Shown here: one piece after another, positions 25,134-32,550 of the stretch | Position numbering within the stretch: the stretch's first letter is position 1 | Layout: the number at the start of each line of letters is the position of its first letter | Source: Terriglobales bacterium | GTDB lineage: Bacteria; Acidobacteriota; Terriglobia; Terriglobales; Acidobacteriaceae | DNA length: 36,468 nt | Direction of reading: 5' to 3' | Assembly (NCBI GenBank): GCA_030038475.1 | Contig: JASHOU010000103.1 | Coordinates: 1-36,468 of the forward strand | Notes under the pieces: model-generated | Told to the model about the DNA's origin: nothing | Databases searched by the model: none | What the model saw: only the letters and a program-made list of their open reading frames with translations | Translations under genes and position numbers: made by a program

Positions 25134-25937
25134 ATGAAACTCCAGGGGCGAGTCGCGCTGGTTACCGGAGCGTCGCAAGGCATCGGTCGCGCCTGTGCGC
25201 TGGCGCTGGCGCACGAAGGCGCAAGCCTCGCGCTCGCGGCCCGCAATCAGCAGAAGCTCGAAGAACTGCTCGCCGAGATCGAGTCTTCGCGAGGCAGCGC
25301 TGTGACAATGACCGGCAGCGATCAGACAGCCGGCTCAGCCGCCGCATCCCCCGCCAAGTCCGCCGCCTTCGTCATCGACGTCGCCGACGAGGAGCAGGTC
25401 AAATCTGGCATCAAGTCGGCCATCGCGCAATTCGGCAAGATCGACATCCTCGTCAACAACGCCGGCATCACGCGCGACCAACTCGTCATGCGCATGAAGC
25501 GCTCCGACTGGGACGCCGTCCTCAACACCAATCTCACCTCCGCCTATCTCTGCATCCAGCAGGTCATCGGCTCCATGCTCAAGCAGCGCTGGGGACGAAT
25601 CATCAATATCTCCAGCGTCTTCGGCCAGACCGGGCAGGCAGGCCAGGCCAATTACGCCGCCTCCAAAGCCGGACTGATCGGCCTCACCATGGCCATGGCG
25701 CGCGAAGTCGCCTCGCGCAACATCACCTGCAACGCCGTCGCTCCCGGACTCATCGAGACCAGCATGACCGCGGTTCTCACCGACGAGTTCAAACAGAACG
25801 CGCTGAAGCAGATTCCGCTCGGCCGCGTCGGCTCTCCCGAGGACGTAGCCCACGCCGTCTGTTTCCTCGCCTCCGACGCCGCCAGCTACATCACCGGCCA
25901 TGTCCTAAACGTCAACGGCGGCCTGCTGATGGGGTAA
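25134..25937 (+). CDS. fabG: 3-oxoacyl-[acyl-carrier-protein] reductase
   Basis: This 267-residue short-chain dehydrogenase has the NADPH-binding TGASQGIG (11-18), NNAG (108-111), the catalytic Ser in NISSVFG and Tyr174/Lys178 in YAASK. The C-terminus PLGRVGSPEDVAHAVCFLASDAASYITGHVLNVNGG is strongly FabG-like. It reduces 3-oxoacyl-ACP to 3-hydroxyacyl-ACP in fatty-acid synthesis. It is about 20 residues longer than typical FabG because of a Gly/Ser/Ala-rich insertion at about 57-75, between the second helix and the strand before IDV. It has its own promoter and no other fab genes adjacent, so a paralogous SDR role remains possible. Confidence 0.88.
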   Translation: MKLQGRVALVTGASQGIGRACALALAHEGASLALAARNQQKLEELLAEIESSRGSAVTMTGSDQTAGSAAASPAKSAAFVIDVADEEQVKSGIKSAIAQFGKIDILVNNAGITRDQLVMRMKRSDWDAVLNTNLTSAYLCIQQVIGSMLKQRWGRIINISSVFGQTGQAGQANYAASKAGLIGLTMAMAREVASRNITCNAVAPGLIETSMTAVLTDEFKQNALKQIPLGRVGSPEDVAHAVCFLASDAASYITGHVLNVNGGLLMG

Positions 25938-25955
25938 ATGAAACAGATTATGTAG

Positions 25956-25975
25956 GGCGGACACTCTTGTCCGCC
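25956..25975 (+). repeat. REP-like palindrome 1
   Basis: GGCGGACA-CTCT-TGTCCGCC is a perfect hairpin preceded by TGTAG. The same unit recurs at 26080 (inverted) and 26669 (direct), surrounding the RAYT gene. Confidence 0.85.
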
Positions 25976-25984
25976 GCCGTTGCT

Positions 25985-26046
25985 TTTGATCTTGATGTTG
26001 ATCTTGACGTTGGCGTTGATCTTGACGTTGGCGTTGATCTTGACCT
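25985..26046 (+). repeat. Hexanucleotide tandem repeat (TTGATC/TTGACG/TTGGCG)
   Basis: About ten 6-nt units of the form TTGAYS or TTGGCG, including an 18-nt higher-order unit present twice. It separates REP 1 and REP 2, and a similar shorter tract follows REP 3, so it is part of the mosaic element. It is not a CRISPR array because there are no unique spacers. Confidence 0.8.
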
Positions 26047-26079
26047 CACTTTTTTCCGCCCAAAACCAACCCCAAAAAC

Positions 26080-26099
26080 AGCGGACAGGAGTGTCCGCT
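26080..26099 (-). repeat. REP-like palindrome 2 (inverted)
   Basis: AGCGGACA-GGAG-TGTCCGCT. Read on the minus strand, with its flank, it matches TGTAGRGCGGACACTCYTGTCCGC of copies 1 and 3. REP 1 and REP 2 thus face each other around the hexanucleotide tract. Confidence 0.8.
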
Positions 26100-26174
26100 C
26101 TACACGCGAAAACTGAACGCTCCGAATGTTCGGCCATCACTGACATAAACACTCATTTGCCGCTTGAATAGATT

Positions 26175-26696
26175 ATGTCCGGCTCCACACTTGACCGCAA
26201 ATACGAATATCGGCGGCGTATGCCACATTACCAGCGGCCGGGCCGTCCCATCTTTGTGACTTTCTGCAAACTCATCCGTGATCCCTTCCCTTCCGCGGCG
26301 CGAGATCTCATTCTCGAGCATTGTCTGCATGATCACGGGAAGCGATTCGATCTCCACGCAACAGTGGTCATGCCCGACCACGTACATCTGTTGCTGACCC
26401 CGCTTTCAGATGACCAAGGCTGGCCCCATGCACTGCCGGCGATCCTCAAGTTAATCAAGGGCATCTCCACACGAAGCGTGAATAAGCTGTCGGGAACCTC
26501 CGGCGCGGTCTGGCAGGAAGAGTCTTTCGAACACACCGTGCGCACCGATGGACGATTCCAAGAGAAGCTGGAGTACATCCGGCAGAACCCCGTGCGCAGA
26601 GGCCTGGCGGCTAAGCCAGAAGATTACCCCTGGCTCTGGATCGCGCCCCAATCTATCGCCCAATGTAGGGCGGACACTCCTGTCCGCCGCCCTTGA
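26175..26696 (+). CDS. REP-associated tyrosine transposase (RAYT, Y1/IS200-like)
   Basis: This 173-residue protein opens RKYEYRRRMPHYQRPGRPIFVTF. It carries the Y1 transposase metal-binding motif in VVMPDHVHLLLTPL (HVH) and the catalytic-tyrosine region EKLEYIRQNPVRRGL, all typical of RAYTs. These are domesticated single-strand transposases that recognise REP hairpins. Matching REP hairpins lie on both sides, which supports the assignment. The last eleven codons (QCRADTPVRRP) are encoded by REP 3 itself, so the original C-terminus may have been replaced. The ATG at 26175 has a weak ribosome site; the ATG at 26220 is possible. It differs in role from its neighbours and is probably a resident selfish or domesticated element. 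Confidence 0.85.
   Translation: MSGSTLDRKYEYRRRMPHYQRPGRPIFVTFCKLIRDPFPSAARDLILEHCLHDHGKRFDLHATVVMPDHVHLLLTPLSDDQGWPHALPAILKLIKGISTRSVNKLSGTSGAVWQEESFEHTVRTDGRFQEKLEYIRQNPVRRGLAAKPEDYPWLWIAPQSIAQCRADTPVRRP
26669..26688 (+). repeat. REP-like palindrome 3
   Basis: GGCGGACA-CTCC-TGTCCGCC lies inside the 3' end of the RAYT reading frame. It is in the same orientation as copy 1 and differs from it only in the loop. Confidence 0.85.
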
Positions 26697-26731
26697 CCTT
26701 GGTGTTGATTTTGACCTTGCCGTTGATTATT
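26692..26731 (+). repeat. Short hexanucleotide tract after REP 3
   Basis: Units TTGACC, TTGGTG, TTGATT, TTGACC, TTGCCG and TTGATT repeat the pattern seen after REP 1. REP plus tract therefore seems to be the mobile or duplicated unit. Confidence 0.65.
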
Positions 26732-26750
26732 CAACGCAGCGGGAGAATTG

Positions 26751-26996
26751 TCAGCAGGACGACGGCCCGTCGGACCCGGCCAACGGCCGGAGTCGCCTTA
26801 ACAACTCCTTGAAGAGAGGCTCGCCCGCGAGGGTGCCCGCATCGACAAAGCCTAGGACCATCTCCTTCAGAGTAGCCGCGTTGATGTGCCTGCACCCGGC
26901 GTGCTGCCTAACGTACCAAGCAAAGGTGCCAACAAAATCGTGGCCGTGGATTTGTACGCGAGGGTCGCCCTTCAACTGGCTCCGCCTTTCCTCCAT
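26751..26996 (-). CDS. Hypothetical small protein, doubtful
   Basis: This is an 81-residue frame in the gap between the REP element and the transglycosylase gene. The sequence (VQIHGHDFVGTFAWYVRQHAGC...ATLKEMVLGFVDAGTLAGEPLFKELLRRL) looks protein-like, with amphipathic helices, but I recognise no family. No good ribosome site precedes the ATG. The parS-like site lies about 95 bp upstream of its start. It may be a remnant of a longer gene. Confidence 0.3.
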   Translation of the reverse strand: MEERRSQLKGDPRVQIHGHDFVGTFAWYVRQHAGCRHINAATLKEMVLGFVDAGTLAGEPLFKELLRRLRPLAGSDGPSSC

Positions 26997-27088
26997 CTTC
27001 GCACTGAGCGAAAAGTGTCTCTACCTTCCTATTTTCATGGATTTGCGTGTACTTAGCGATGTGTACGTACACTTATACATGAACAGAA

Positions 27089-27104
27089 TGTTCCACGTGA
27101 AACA
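27089..27104. other. parS centromere-like site (ParB-binding)
   Basis: TGTTCCACGTGAAACA equals the well-known Bacillus subtilis parS consensus over all 16 bases, and the flanks extend the dyad (AATGTT...AACATT). ParB binds such sites and spreads to help segregate the chromosome origin region. It is the only copy in the window. parA and parB are not encoded here. Confidence 0.7.
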
Positions 27105-27137
27105 TTTTGTTCATATAATTCTGCAAATACAGGGAGC

Positions 27138-29195
27138 CTAGTGGGATTCGCGGACGACCAGGATCATTCCCGGCCGCAGCGCGGCGAGGTTGGTCAGGAA
27201 GTGGTTATCCTGCTGGAGAGCAGTCACCGTCGTCTTATAGGAGCTGGCAATCGAATACAGAGTCTCGCCGGGCTTGACCTTATGGTGGACGACTGCGGCA
27301 TTCTTCGCAACGGTGGCATTGCCGGTAACCGCGGCGCTTTCGGTTGCCGCATGTTGCGGTTCCTTAGTTACATGCCGAGCCACCAGGCTCTGCGGCGTAA
27401 CTTTCTGGCTGATGCTCTGCTGCATTGCAGAGTGACGCCGCGCAACCGGCGGACGACTACTCGCAACCTGCGTTGGCACCGATCCCGGAGTCACCGGTAA
27501 GTGAATATATAACACTTTCCTTCCGGCCAGGCTGTCTCCCTTGATACGGTTCCAGCCGCGTAGCATCTTTGGACTTACTCCAAAGTTTTCCGCCACCGAC
27601 TCGACCGTATCTCCTTTACGCACCTTGTAATGAGTTGTGGCGCGAGCATAAGTCGAAGTATCGCTTTGTTTGCCGGCAGCAATAGGAATAATCAGGCGGC
27701 TCTCGGCCTCGACTGAACCCTCACTTAGTTCGTTGGCTGCGGCGATGGCTTTTGCCGTCGTATGATAGGTGCGGGCGATCGACGCCAGAGTTTCCCCATT
27801 CTGAACTTTGTGATAACGCCACCAGACGCGCTTATCGGCTGGAATTGCGGCAACCGCGGTTTCGAACCTGTCGGCCGTGCCCGCGGGCAGGTGCAGCTCA
27901 AACTCTCGATCCGCTTCGGTAACTCGCGGAGTCGTCAGCCGCAGCAGGCTGGGATTCAAGTCGAGTAAGTCGCTGGGCGTAGCATCGACGCATTCGGCCG
28001 CCAATCGCAGATCAATGGGATAGCCGATCTTGATCGTGTCGTACGGTACCGGCTTATCCTTGATCACCGAATCCAAACCATACTGCGCGGGATTCTTGGC
28101 CATGATGGTGACGGCCAGAATGATGGGAACGTAGTTGCGCGTCTCTTTGGGCAGAACGTTGCGGCGGTAAAGTTCCCAGAAATCCGCATAGCCGGTACGC
28201 TTCACCGCGCTCTGCACCGTGCCGGGGCCGGAGTTGTAGGCGGCCATGGCCAAGTACCAGTCACCAAACTGGTTGTAGAGGTCTTTCAAGTGATGCGCTG
28301 CGGCACGCGTGGCTTTTTCGGGGTCCTGGCGGTCATCGACCCACCAACTGCGTTCGAGTCCGTAACCTTTGGCGCGGCTGCCCATGAACTGCCACATGCC
28401 ACGCGCTCCGGCGCGCGAGACGGCGAGCGGATGAAATCCGGACTCGGCCTGCGCAAGATAAATAAGGTCCTGCGGCAAGCCTTCTTGGCGCAGGATGCCG
28501 CGGATCATATCTTCATAACGGCCGGAGCGGGCCAGAGCGCGCTCGACGGTGCCGCGTCCGCGAGTCGAGAAATAGTTGATGTAGCCGGCGACCTGGTCGG
28601 TCATCATCAGCGGCAGGTCGGAGTGTGTGGATTTGATCTCGGCTTCAGCCTTGGCCTTGACGTTCTGGTCGACGGTCGGAGTCAGCTCATTGGCTTCGTC
28701 GATGGGCGCGGGCTCGGATTGCTGCACCGGCAAGGTGTCACCTTGCTGCAGGGCGTCGGTTTCGAGCATGTCGATCGCCTCGACCAGGCGGTCGAATTCG
28801 CGCTGCAGCCGGTCGTCAGACTTGAGATCGAATCCGCTGGAGAGGAGTTGCTGGATGGCCGAGTCGAAGTCTTGTTTCGCGGCTTCGAGATGTTCGGCGT
28901 TGTAGTTATCCTGCCCGGCCTGGTATTCCTTTTCGACCCGCTCGATCAGGTCGGCGATGGGATCGGCGGCCGGCGCGACTGTTGACGCCTGTGGTTGCGA
29001 TGGGGCTCCCGTGGACCCGGCAATGGCCGGCTTCTGGGCTTGTGATGCGGACTGGCTGCTCGCCGCGACCAGCGCCGGAGCCTGCGCCTGAGAAGGCGGC
29101 AGAAACGAGCTTTTCTGGGCGCTCTGGCAGCCGAGGCTTGCGAGCAAGAGCGCCGAAATCGCGATCGCCAGATAGAAGTGAGCCGAAAACCTCAT
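27138..29195 (-). CDS. MltD-like lytic transglycosylase with three LysM domains, lipoprotein-type leader
   Basis: This protein of about 685 residues cleaves peptidoglycan glycan strands. The leader MRFSAHFYLAIAISALLLASLGC ends in a lipobox-like SLGC (Cys23), so lipid attachment is likely though the box is atypical. A Gln/Ser/Ala-rich linker and a helical region lead to the SLT domain, with catalytic Glu251 in YLAQAESGFHPLAVSRAGARGMWQFM and then AAYNSGPGTV and ETRNYVP. Three LysM modules follow (starting YHKVQNGETLASIA, HYKVRKGDTVESVA and HHKVKPGETLYSIA). I use the ATG at 29195 rather than 29255 because it puts the hydrophobic segment at the right distance. No strong ribosome site is visible at either. 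Confidence 0.88.
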   Translation of the reverse strand: MRFSAHFYLAIAISALLLASLGCQSAQKSSFLPPSQAQAPALVAASSQSASQAQKPAIAGSTGAPSQPQASTVAPAADPIADLIERVEKEYQAGQDNYNAEHLEAAKQDFDSAIQQLLSSGFDLKSDDRLQREFDRLVEAIDMLETDALQQGDTLPVQQSEPAPIDEANELTPTVDQNVKAKAEAEIKSTHSDLPLMMTDQVAGYINYFSTRGRGTVERALARSGRYEDMIRGILRQEGLPQDLIYLAQAESGFHPLAVSRAGARGMWQFMGSRAKGYGLERSWWVDDRQDPEKATRAAAHHLKDLYNQFGDWYLAMAAYNSGPGTVQSAVKRTGYADFWELYRRNVLPKETRNYVPIILAVTIMAKNPAQYGLDSVIKDKPVPYDTIKIGYPIDLRLAAECVDATPSDLLDLNPSLLRLTTPRVTEADREFELHLPAGTADRFETAVAAIPADKRVWWRYHKVQNGETLASIARTYHTTAKAIAAANELSEGSVEAESRLIIPIAAGKQSDTSTYARATTHYKVRKGDTVESVAENFGVSPKMLRGWNRIKGDSLAGRKVLYIHLPVTPGSVPTQVASSRPPVARRHSAMQQSISQKVTPQSLVARHVTKEPQHAATESAAVTGNATVAKNAAVVHHKVKPGETLYSIASSYKTTVTALQQDNHFLTNLAALRPGMILVVRESH

Positions 29196-29293
29196 ATTTT
29201 TCAAAAGCTTACTGCAACGGCGCTCCGAGGCAGCCCGATTAACCAAGCTTGGCATTTTTAGTCTATTGAGATGGTACTATCGCAAAATTCCTT

Positions 29294-29323
29294 GGGTCAA
29301 CGCCACAGAAGACATATTGACCC
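29294..29323. promoter_or_regulatory. Inverted repeat between divergent genes
   Basis: GGGTCAA and TTGACCC arms are separated by 16 bp in the space between the divergent transglycosylase and quinone oxidoreductase genes. It could be an operator. The minus-strand TTGACC could also be a -35 box, but no good -10 follows. Confidence 0.3.
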
Positions 29324-29413
29324 GGTTACTTTAGGGACTGGCTGCGCATATTACCCCAGCGGCGAGGGTAATGGCAATGAGTCTTTCCCGCGCCTGAATC
29401 ATCGAAGAGCGAT

Positions 29414-30382
29414 ATGAAAGCGATCCAGATTAAGAGTACCGGTGGGCCGGAGGTGATGGAGCTGGTGGATTTGCCGGTTCCGCAGCCGAAGTCGAATGAA
29501 GCGGTGGTGAAGATCAAAGCGGCGGGCGTGAACTTTATCGACGTTTACAACCGCGAGGGCCGCTACAAGGCGCCGCTGCCGCTGGTTTTGGGGCAGGAGG
29601 GCGCGGGAACCGTGATCGCGGTTGGCTCGGAGGTGCGCGGGGCAGCGGTGGGCGATCCGGTCGCGTACACGATGTCGCTCGGAAGTTACGCCGAGTATGC
29701 CGCGGTGCCAGCAGAACGGCTGGTGAAGATTCCTTCAGGCGTGAGCGAGCGCGACGCGGCCGCGGTGCTGTTGCAAGGGATGACGGCGCATTATCTGGTG
29801 TATGACACGTTCCCGCTGAAGAAAGGCCAGACGGCGCTGATTCATGCCGCGGCCGGCGGGGTTGGGTTGCTGCTGGTGCAGATGGCGCACAATTTGGGCG
29901 CCCGCGTGATCGCGACGGTTTCAACCGACGAAAAGGCTAAACTCGCGCGCGAGGCGGGCGCCGACGACATCATTCTTTATACGCAAGCGGATTTTGAAAC
30001 GGAGACGAAAAAGCTTACAAGCGGCAAAGGCGTGGATGTGGTGTATGACTCGGTGGGAAAAACGACCTTCGATAAGAGCCTGAATGTGCTGCGTCCGCGG
30101 GGGATGATGGCGCTGTATGGAGGATCGAGCGGAGCGGTTGCGCCCTTCGATCCGCTGCTGCTGACGCAGAAGGGATCGCTGTTTCTGACGCGTCCGTCGC
30201 TGGGAAATTACATTGCCACTCCGCAGGAGCTACAGCAGCGAGCGGGAGCGGTGTTTGGGATGATTCGCGAGGGCAAGCTCAAATTGCGGGTCGAACATAC
30301 GTATCCTCTGGCGCAGGCGCAGCAGGCGCATCGCGACCTGGAAGGAAGAAAGACTACGGGAAAATTGCTGCTGTTGCCGTGA
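29414..30382 (+). CDS. NADPH:quinone oxidoreductase (zeta-crystallin type)
   Basis: This 322-residue medium-chain dehydrogenase/reductase lacks zinc ligands. The N-terminal GroES-like part includes GVNFIDVYNREGRY (38-51), typical of QOR. The Rossmann part has AAAGGVG (145-151) and DVVYDSVGKTTFDKSLNVLRPRG. It transfers hydride from NADPH to quinones or other unsaturated carbonyls in the cytoplasm. It is alone in its transcription unit, divergent from the transglycosylase gene, so its context gives no further hint of the substrate. The start is a plain ATG with a weak AAGAG site. Confidence 0.88.
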   Translation: MKAIQIKSTGGPEVMELVDLPVPQPKSNEAVVKIKAAGVNFIDVYNREGRYKAPLPLVLGQEGAGTVIAVGSEVRGAAVGDPVAYTMSLGSYAEYAAVPAERLVKIPSGVSERDAAAVLLQGMTAHYLVYDTFPLKKGQTALIHAAAGGVGLLLVQMAHNLGARVIATVSTDEKAKLAREAGADDIILYTQADFETETKKLTSGKGVDVVYDSVGKTTFDKSLNVLRPRGMMALYGGSSGAVAPFDPLLLTQKGSLFLTRPSLGNYIATPQELQQRAGAVFGMIREGKLKLRVEHTYPLAQAQQAHRDLEGRKTTGKLLLLP

Positions 30383-30406
30383 TGCAAAATCTCGCAGTGG
30401 TGCAGT

Positions 30407-30530
30407 TTGAGTAAGGAAGCGAGCCAAACGCGCGATTATTGCGGTGCGAAGTACGCGCCGCACCGCGCGGCTCGCCCAGATCCCTCGTCGCGCAAAAACC
30501 GCTTGCTCGGGATGACAATCAAACTGCACC
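30407..30530 (-). repeat. Dispersed repeat of the 'CHPE...' type with hairpin
   Basis: Read on the minus strand, the segment begins GATTGTCATCCCGAGCAAGC and continues GACGAGGGATCTGGGCGAG. This resembles a short repeat that many bacterial genomes carry between genes and that is often mis-called as ORFs starting CHPE. It contains an 8-bp hairpin GCGGTGCG-N10-CGCACCGC (30441-30466). The resemblance is from memory. Confidence 0.45.
30441..30466. terminator. Hairpin after quinone oxidoreductase
   Basis: Perfect 8-bp GC-rich arms around a 10-nt loop, 58 bp after the stop at 30382. There is no T-run; it may be part of the dispersed repeat instead. Confidence 0.3.
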
Positions 30531-30653
30531 TTGCTTGCGAGCGCGGAATTCTGCGACCGGAACTAACATTCAGTGCATCTAAATTAGTAGAGTTCCTGCG
30601 GAAAGCCGTGCGCCCGGGAAGAAGCGCAATCTAGATTTTCCTGGAGGCGTCCT

Positions 30654-31628
30654 GTGAATGTTCTCCGTCGTCAATTTGGTCGATTTGGCTTGATGTTGCT
30701 CATCTTTTTTCTAGTCTTATTTCTCAACCCAGGCGCCATCGTCAGTTACGCGGCTACCCAACAGCCTCCGAACGCGAACGGCACTGCGGTGCAGATGATT
30801 GTCACGGTCGAACCCAAGAAGGGCTCTGAAGAACCGGTTGTGAATCGTGAGGACGTGATGGTGTTCGAGGGCAAGAACCGCGACCAGGTCACCGGCTGGG
30901 TGCCAGCGCAGGGAGACCATGCGGGACTGGAGTTCTATGTCCTGATCGACGACGGTTCGAGTCCCGTGCTGGGCACGCAGCTCAAGGACATCAAGAACTT
31001 CATCGCGGAGCTGCCGGGCACTGCGCAAGTCGGCGTGGCGTACATGCAAAATGGTATTGCACGCATCGAACAAAAACTTACTACCGATCACGATCTGGCC
31101 ACAAAGGCCGTTCGCCTGCCTTTGGGATACTTCAGCGCCGATGCCAGCCCGTACTTTTCTCTCAGCGAGCTGGTGAAGCACTGGCAGCCCGATGGCACTC
31201 GCCACGAAGTTCTTATGGTCAGTAGTGGATTTGACCCCTATTACGGAACCGGCGATACGCTCGATCCCTACCTGACGGCGGCGATTGAAGATTCTCAGCG
31301 CGGAGGCGTTGTCGTCTCTGCTATCTACGCGCCGGGCGCCGGACATTTCGGACATAGTTACTGGCTGAATTATTGGGGACAGATCTACCTCTCGAAGTTG
31401 ACGGAAGAAACCGGTGGCGAAGGGTATTACATCGGATTCACGGGCCCAGCTCCGGACTTCACGCCCTATTTGAAAGATGCGGCCGATCGCCTGAATCATC
31501 AATACCTGCTAACGTTCGTGGCGCAGCCGCGGAAGAAGTCCGGCTTACAGCCGGTCAAGCTGAGAACTGAATTGCACAACGTCGACCTTGTGGCTGCGCA
31601 CCAGGTTTACGTTCCCGCCTCGGAGTGA
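30654..31628 (+). CDS. VWFA-related exported protein
   Basis: This 324-residue protein has an N-terminal hydrophobic signal (FGLMLLIFFLVLFLNPGAIVSYA). The rest matches the Acidobacteriota VWFA-related group: a beta strand set (VQMIVTVEPKKGSEEPVVNREDVMVFEGKNRDQVTGW), then a von Willebrand A-like fold with LEFYVLIDDGSSPVLGTQL and a C-terminal YLLTFVAQPRKKSGLQPVKL. The metal site DxSxS is degenerate (DDGSS), so metal-dependent adhesion is doubtful. The start is a GTG with TGGAGG 6 nt upstream. Its partner and function are unknown. A run of degenerate 16-nt repeats follows its stop. Confidence 0.75.
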   Translation: MNVLRRQFGRFGLMLLIFFLVLFLNPGAIVSYAATQQPPNANGTAVQMIVTVEPKKGSEEPVVNREDVMVFEGKNRDQVTGWVPAQGDHAGLEFYVLIDDGSSPVLGTQLKDIKNFIAELPGTAQVGVAYMQNGIARIEQKLTTDHDLATKAVRLPLGYFSADASPYFSLSELVKHWQPDGTRHEVLMVSSGFDPYYGTGDTLDPYLTAAIEDSQRGGVVVSAIYAPGAGHFGHSYWLNYWGQIYLSKLTEETGGEGYYIGFTGPAPDFTPYLKDAADRLNHQYLLTFVAQPRKKSGLQPVKLRTELHNVDLVAAHQVYVPASE

Positions 31629-31660
31629 GGGCGTTGACTGCGGTTGATGACGCGGCCAGG

Positions 31661-31772
31661 TTTCTGCGATCCGTTAGTTCTACGACTCATTATTTCTGCG
31701 ATCTGTTTGATTTCCTGCGATCCGATATTTCTGCGATTTATTTTCTGCCATCCGACGCTTCTGTGATGCATC
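31661..31772. repeat. Degenerate tandem repeat TTTCTGCGATCCG
   Basis: About seven units of 15-18 nt built on TTTCTGCGATCCG occupy the space between the convergent VWFA-related and split-barrel genes. The units differ by small substitutions and indels. There is no open frame of interest, and a terminator role is not apparent. Confidence 0.65.
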
Positions 31773-31778
31773 ATCCAT

Positions 31779-32477
31779 CTAGGGCTTCCTCTTCCGAGCA
31801 TAGTTCATCAGATATGCAGGCATATCTTGCTCGCAGCCTTCGTCGCAAATGGCAGCGCCAACAGTCATCTCCAGCGGAATCACTCCTGCCCAGGTCGGGA
31901 ACGAATAATCCTCCTTGTCATCGATCGGCGGGCCGGTGCGAACTTTGGCGGAGAATTCGGTGATGGGAACGCGTAAGACCGAGGTCACCTTCAATTCTTT
32001 TTCGCTTGGCTGGCGGGCGTCATCCCAGCGGCCGGGAATGATGTGCTCGGCCAGTGCGCGCAGGGCGGCAAGCTTTTCGGCGGGATCGGCGACCAGAGTG
32101 GCCGTGCCGAGAATCACGACCGAGCGATAGTTCATCGAGTGATTGAAGACGGAGCGGGCGAGCACCAATCCATCGAGCAGCGTGACCGTAATGCAGACAG
32201 GGATGCCTTGATCCAGGTTTCGCAACATGCGGCTGGCGACGGAGCCGTGAATATAAAGCACGTCTCCGGCGCGGCCGTAGGAGGTGGGGATCACGAACGG
32301 CTGGCCGTCGACGACGAAGCCGACGTGGCAAAGAAAAGCTTCATCGAGGATCTGGTTGACAACGCCGCGGTCATAGACTGCACGCTGTGGCTCGCGCACC
32401 ACGCGCGTGCGCGGAGTGGGAGCGGTGGAGCTTACGCTGGTGGCTTCGGAGTTGGTGGAGTTTGGATTGAACGACAT
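31779..32477 (-). CDS. Pyridoxamine 5'-phosphate oxidase-like FMN split-barrel protein
   Basis: This 232-residue protein reads RGVVNQILDEAFLCHVGFVVDGQPFVIPTSYGRAGDVLYIHGSVASRMLRNL, then VCITVTLLDGLVLARSVFNHSMNYRSVVILGTATLV. These are the strands and the flavin-contact region of the pyridox_ox_2/NimA-like split-barrel family. Members bind FMN or F420 and reduce small substrates; true PNPOx activity is not implied. I start at the ATG at 32477 (MSFNPNSTNSEATS); the frame remains open upstream to 32783 but that extension is not protein-like. It lies downstream of the 62-residue gene and of M56/BlaI on the same strand and may be co-transcribed. Confidence 0.8.
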   Translation of the reverse strand: MSFNPNSTNSEATSVSSTAPTPRTRVVREPQRAVYDRGVVNQILDEAFLCHVGFVVDGQPFVIPTSYGRAGDVLYIHGSVASRMLRNLDQGIPVCITVTLLDGLVLARSVFNHSMNYRSVVILGTATLVADPAEKLAALRALAEHIIPGRWDDARQPSEKELKVTSVLRVPITEFSAKVRTGPPIDDKEDYSFPTWAGVIPLEMTVGAAICDEGCEQDMPAYLMNYARKRKP

Positions 32478-32550
32478 GCTAAGGATTCCCAGGCAGGCGC
32501 CAAGAATAGTGATGGGAAATTTTAGCAGAGCGGAGCGCGGCATTTGCCTA

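Larger units (their letters stand above)
26732..27137. other. Intergenic region with parS-like site
   Basis: The region downstream of the RAYT element holds a doubtful minus-strand frame, a perfect 12-bp palindrome GTGTACGTACAC (27061-27072), the parS-like site at 27089-27104 and a TATAAT hexamer at 27114-27119 that points into a gene on the opposite strand. The stretch from 27000 on is visibly more AT-rich than its surroundings. Confidence 0.5.

Noticed and set aside
25335-25901. 188-codon minus-strand frame
   Set aside because: It is antisense to fabG, with Gly/Asp-rich composition produced by the GC-rich codons opposite; no family match.
25985-26046. Possible CRISPR array
   Set aside because: The units are only 6 nt (18 nt higher order), contiguous and without unique spacers. 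It is a tandem repeat linked to the REP element.
27081-27093. LexA-like box GAACAGAATGTTC
   Set aside because: The spacing between GAAC and GTTC is five rather than the usual four bases, no SOS gene is adjacent, and it overlaps the parS site, which explains part of it.
27114-27119. TATAAT as a plus-strand promoter
   Set aside because: No -35 box lies at 16-18 bp and it would transcribe into the 3' end of a gene on the opposite strand.
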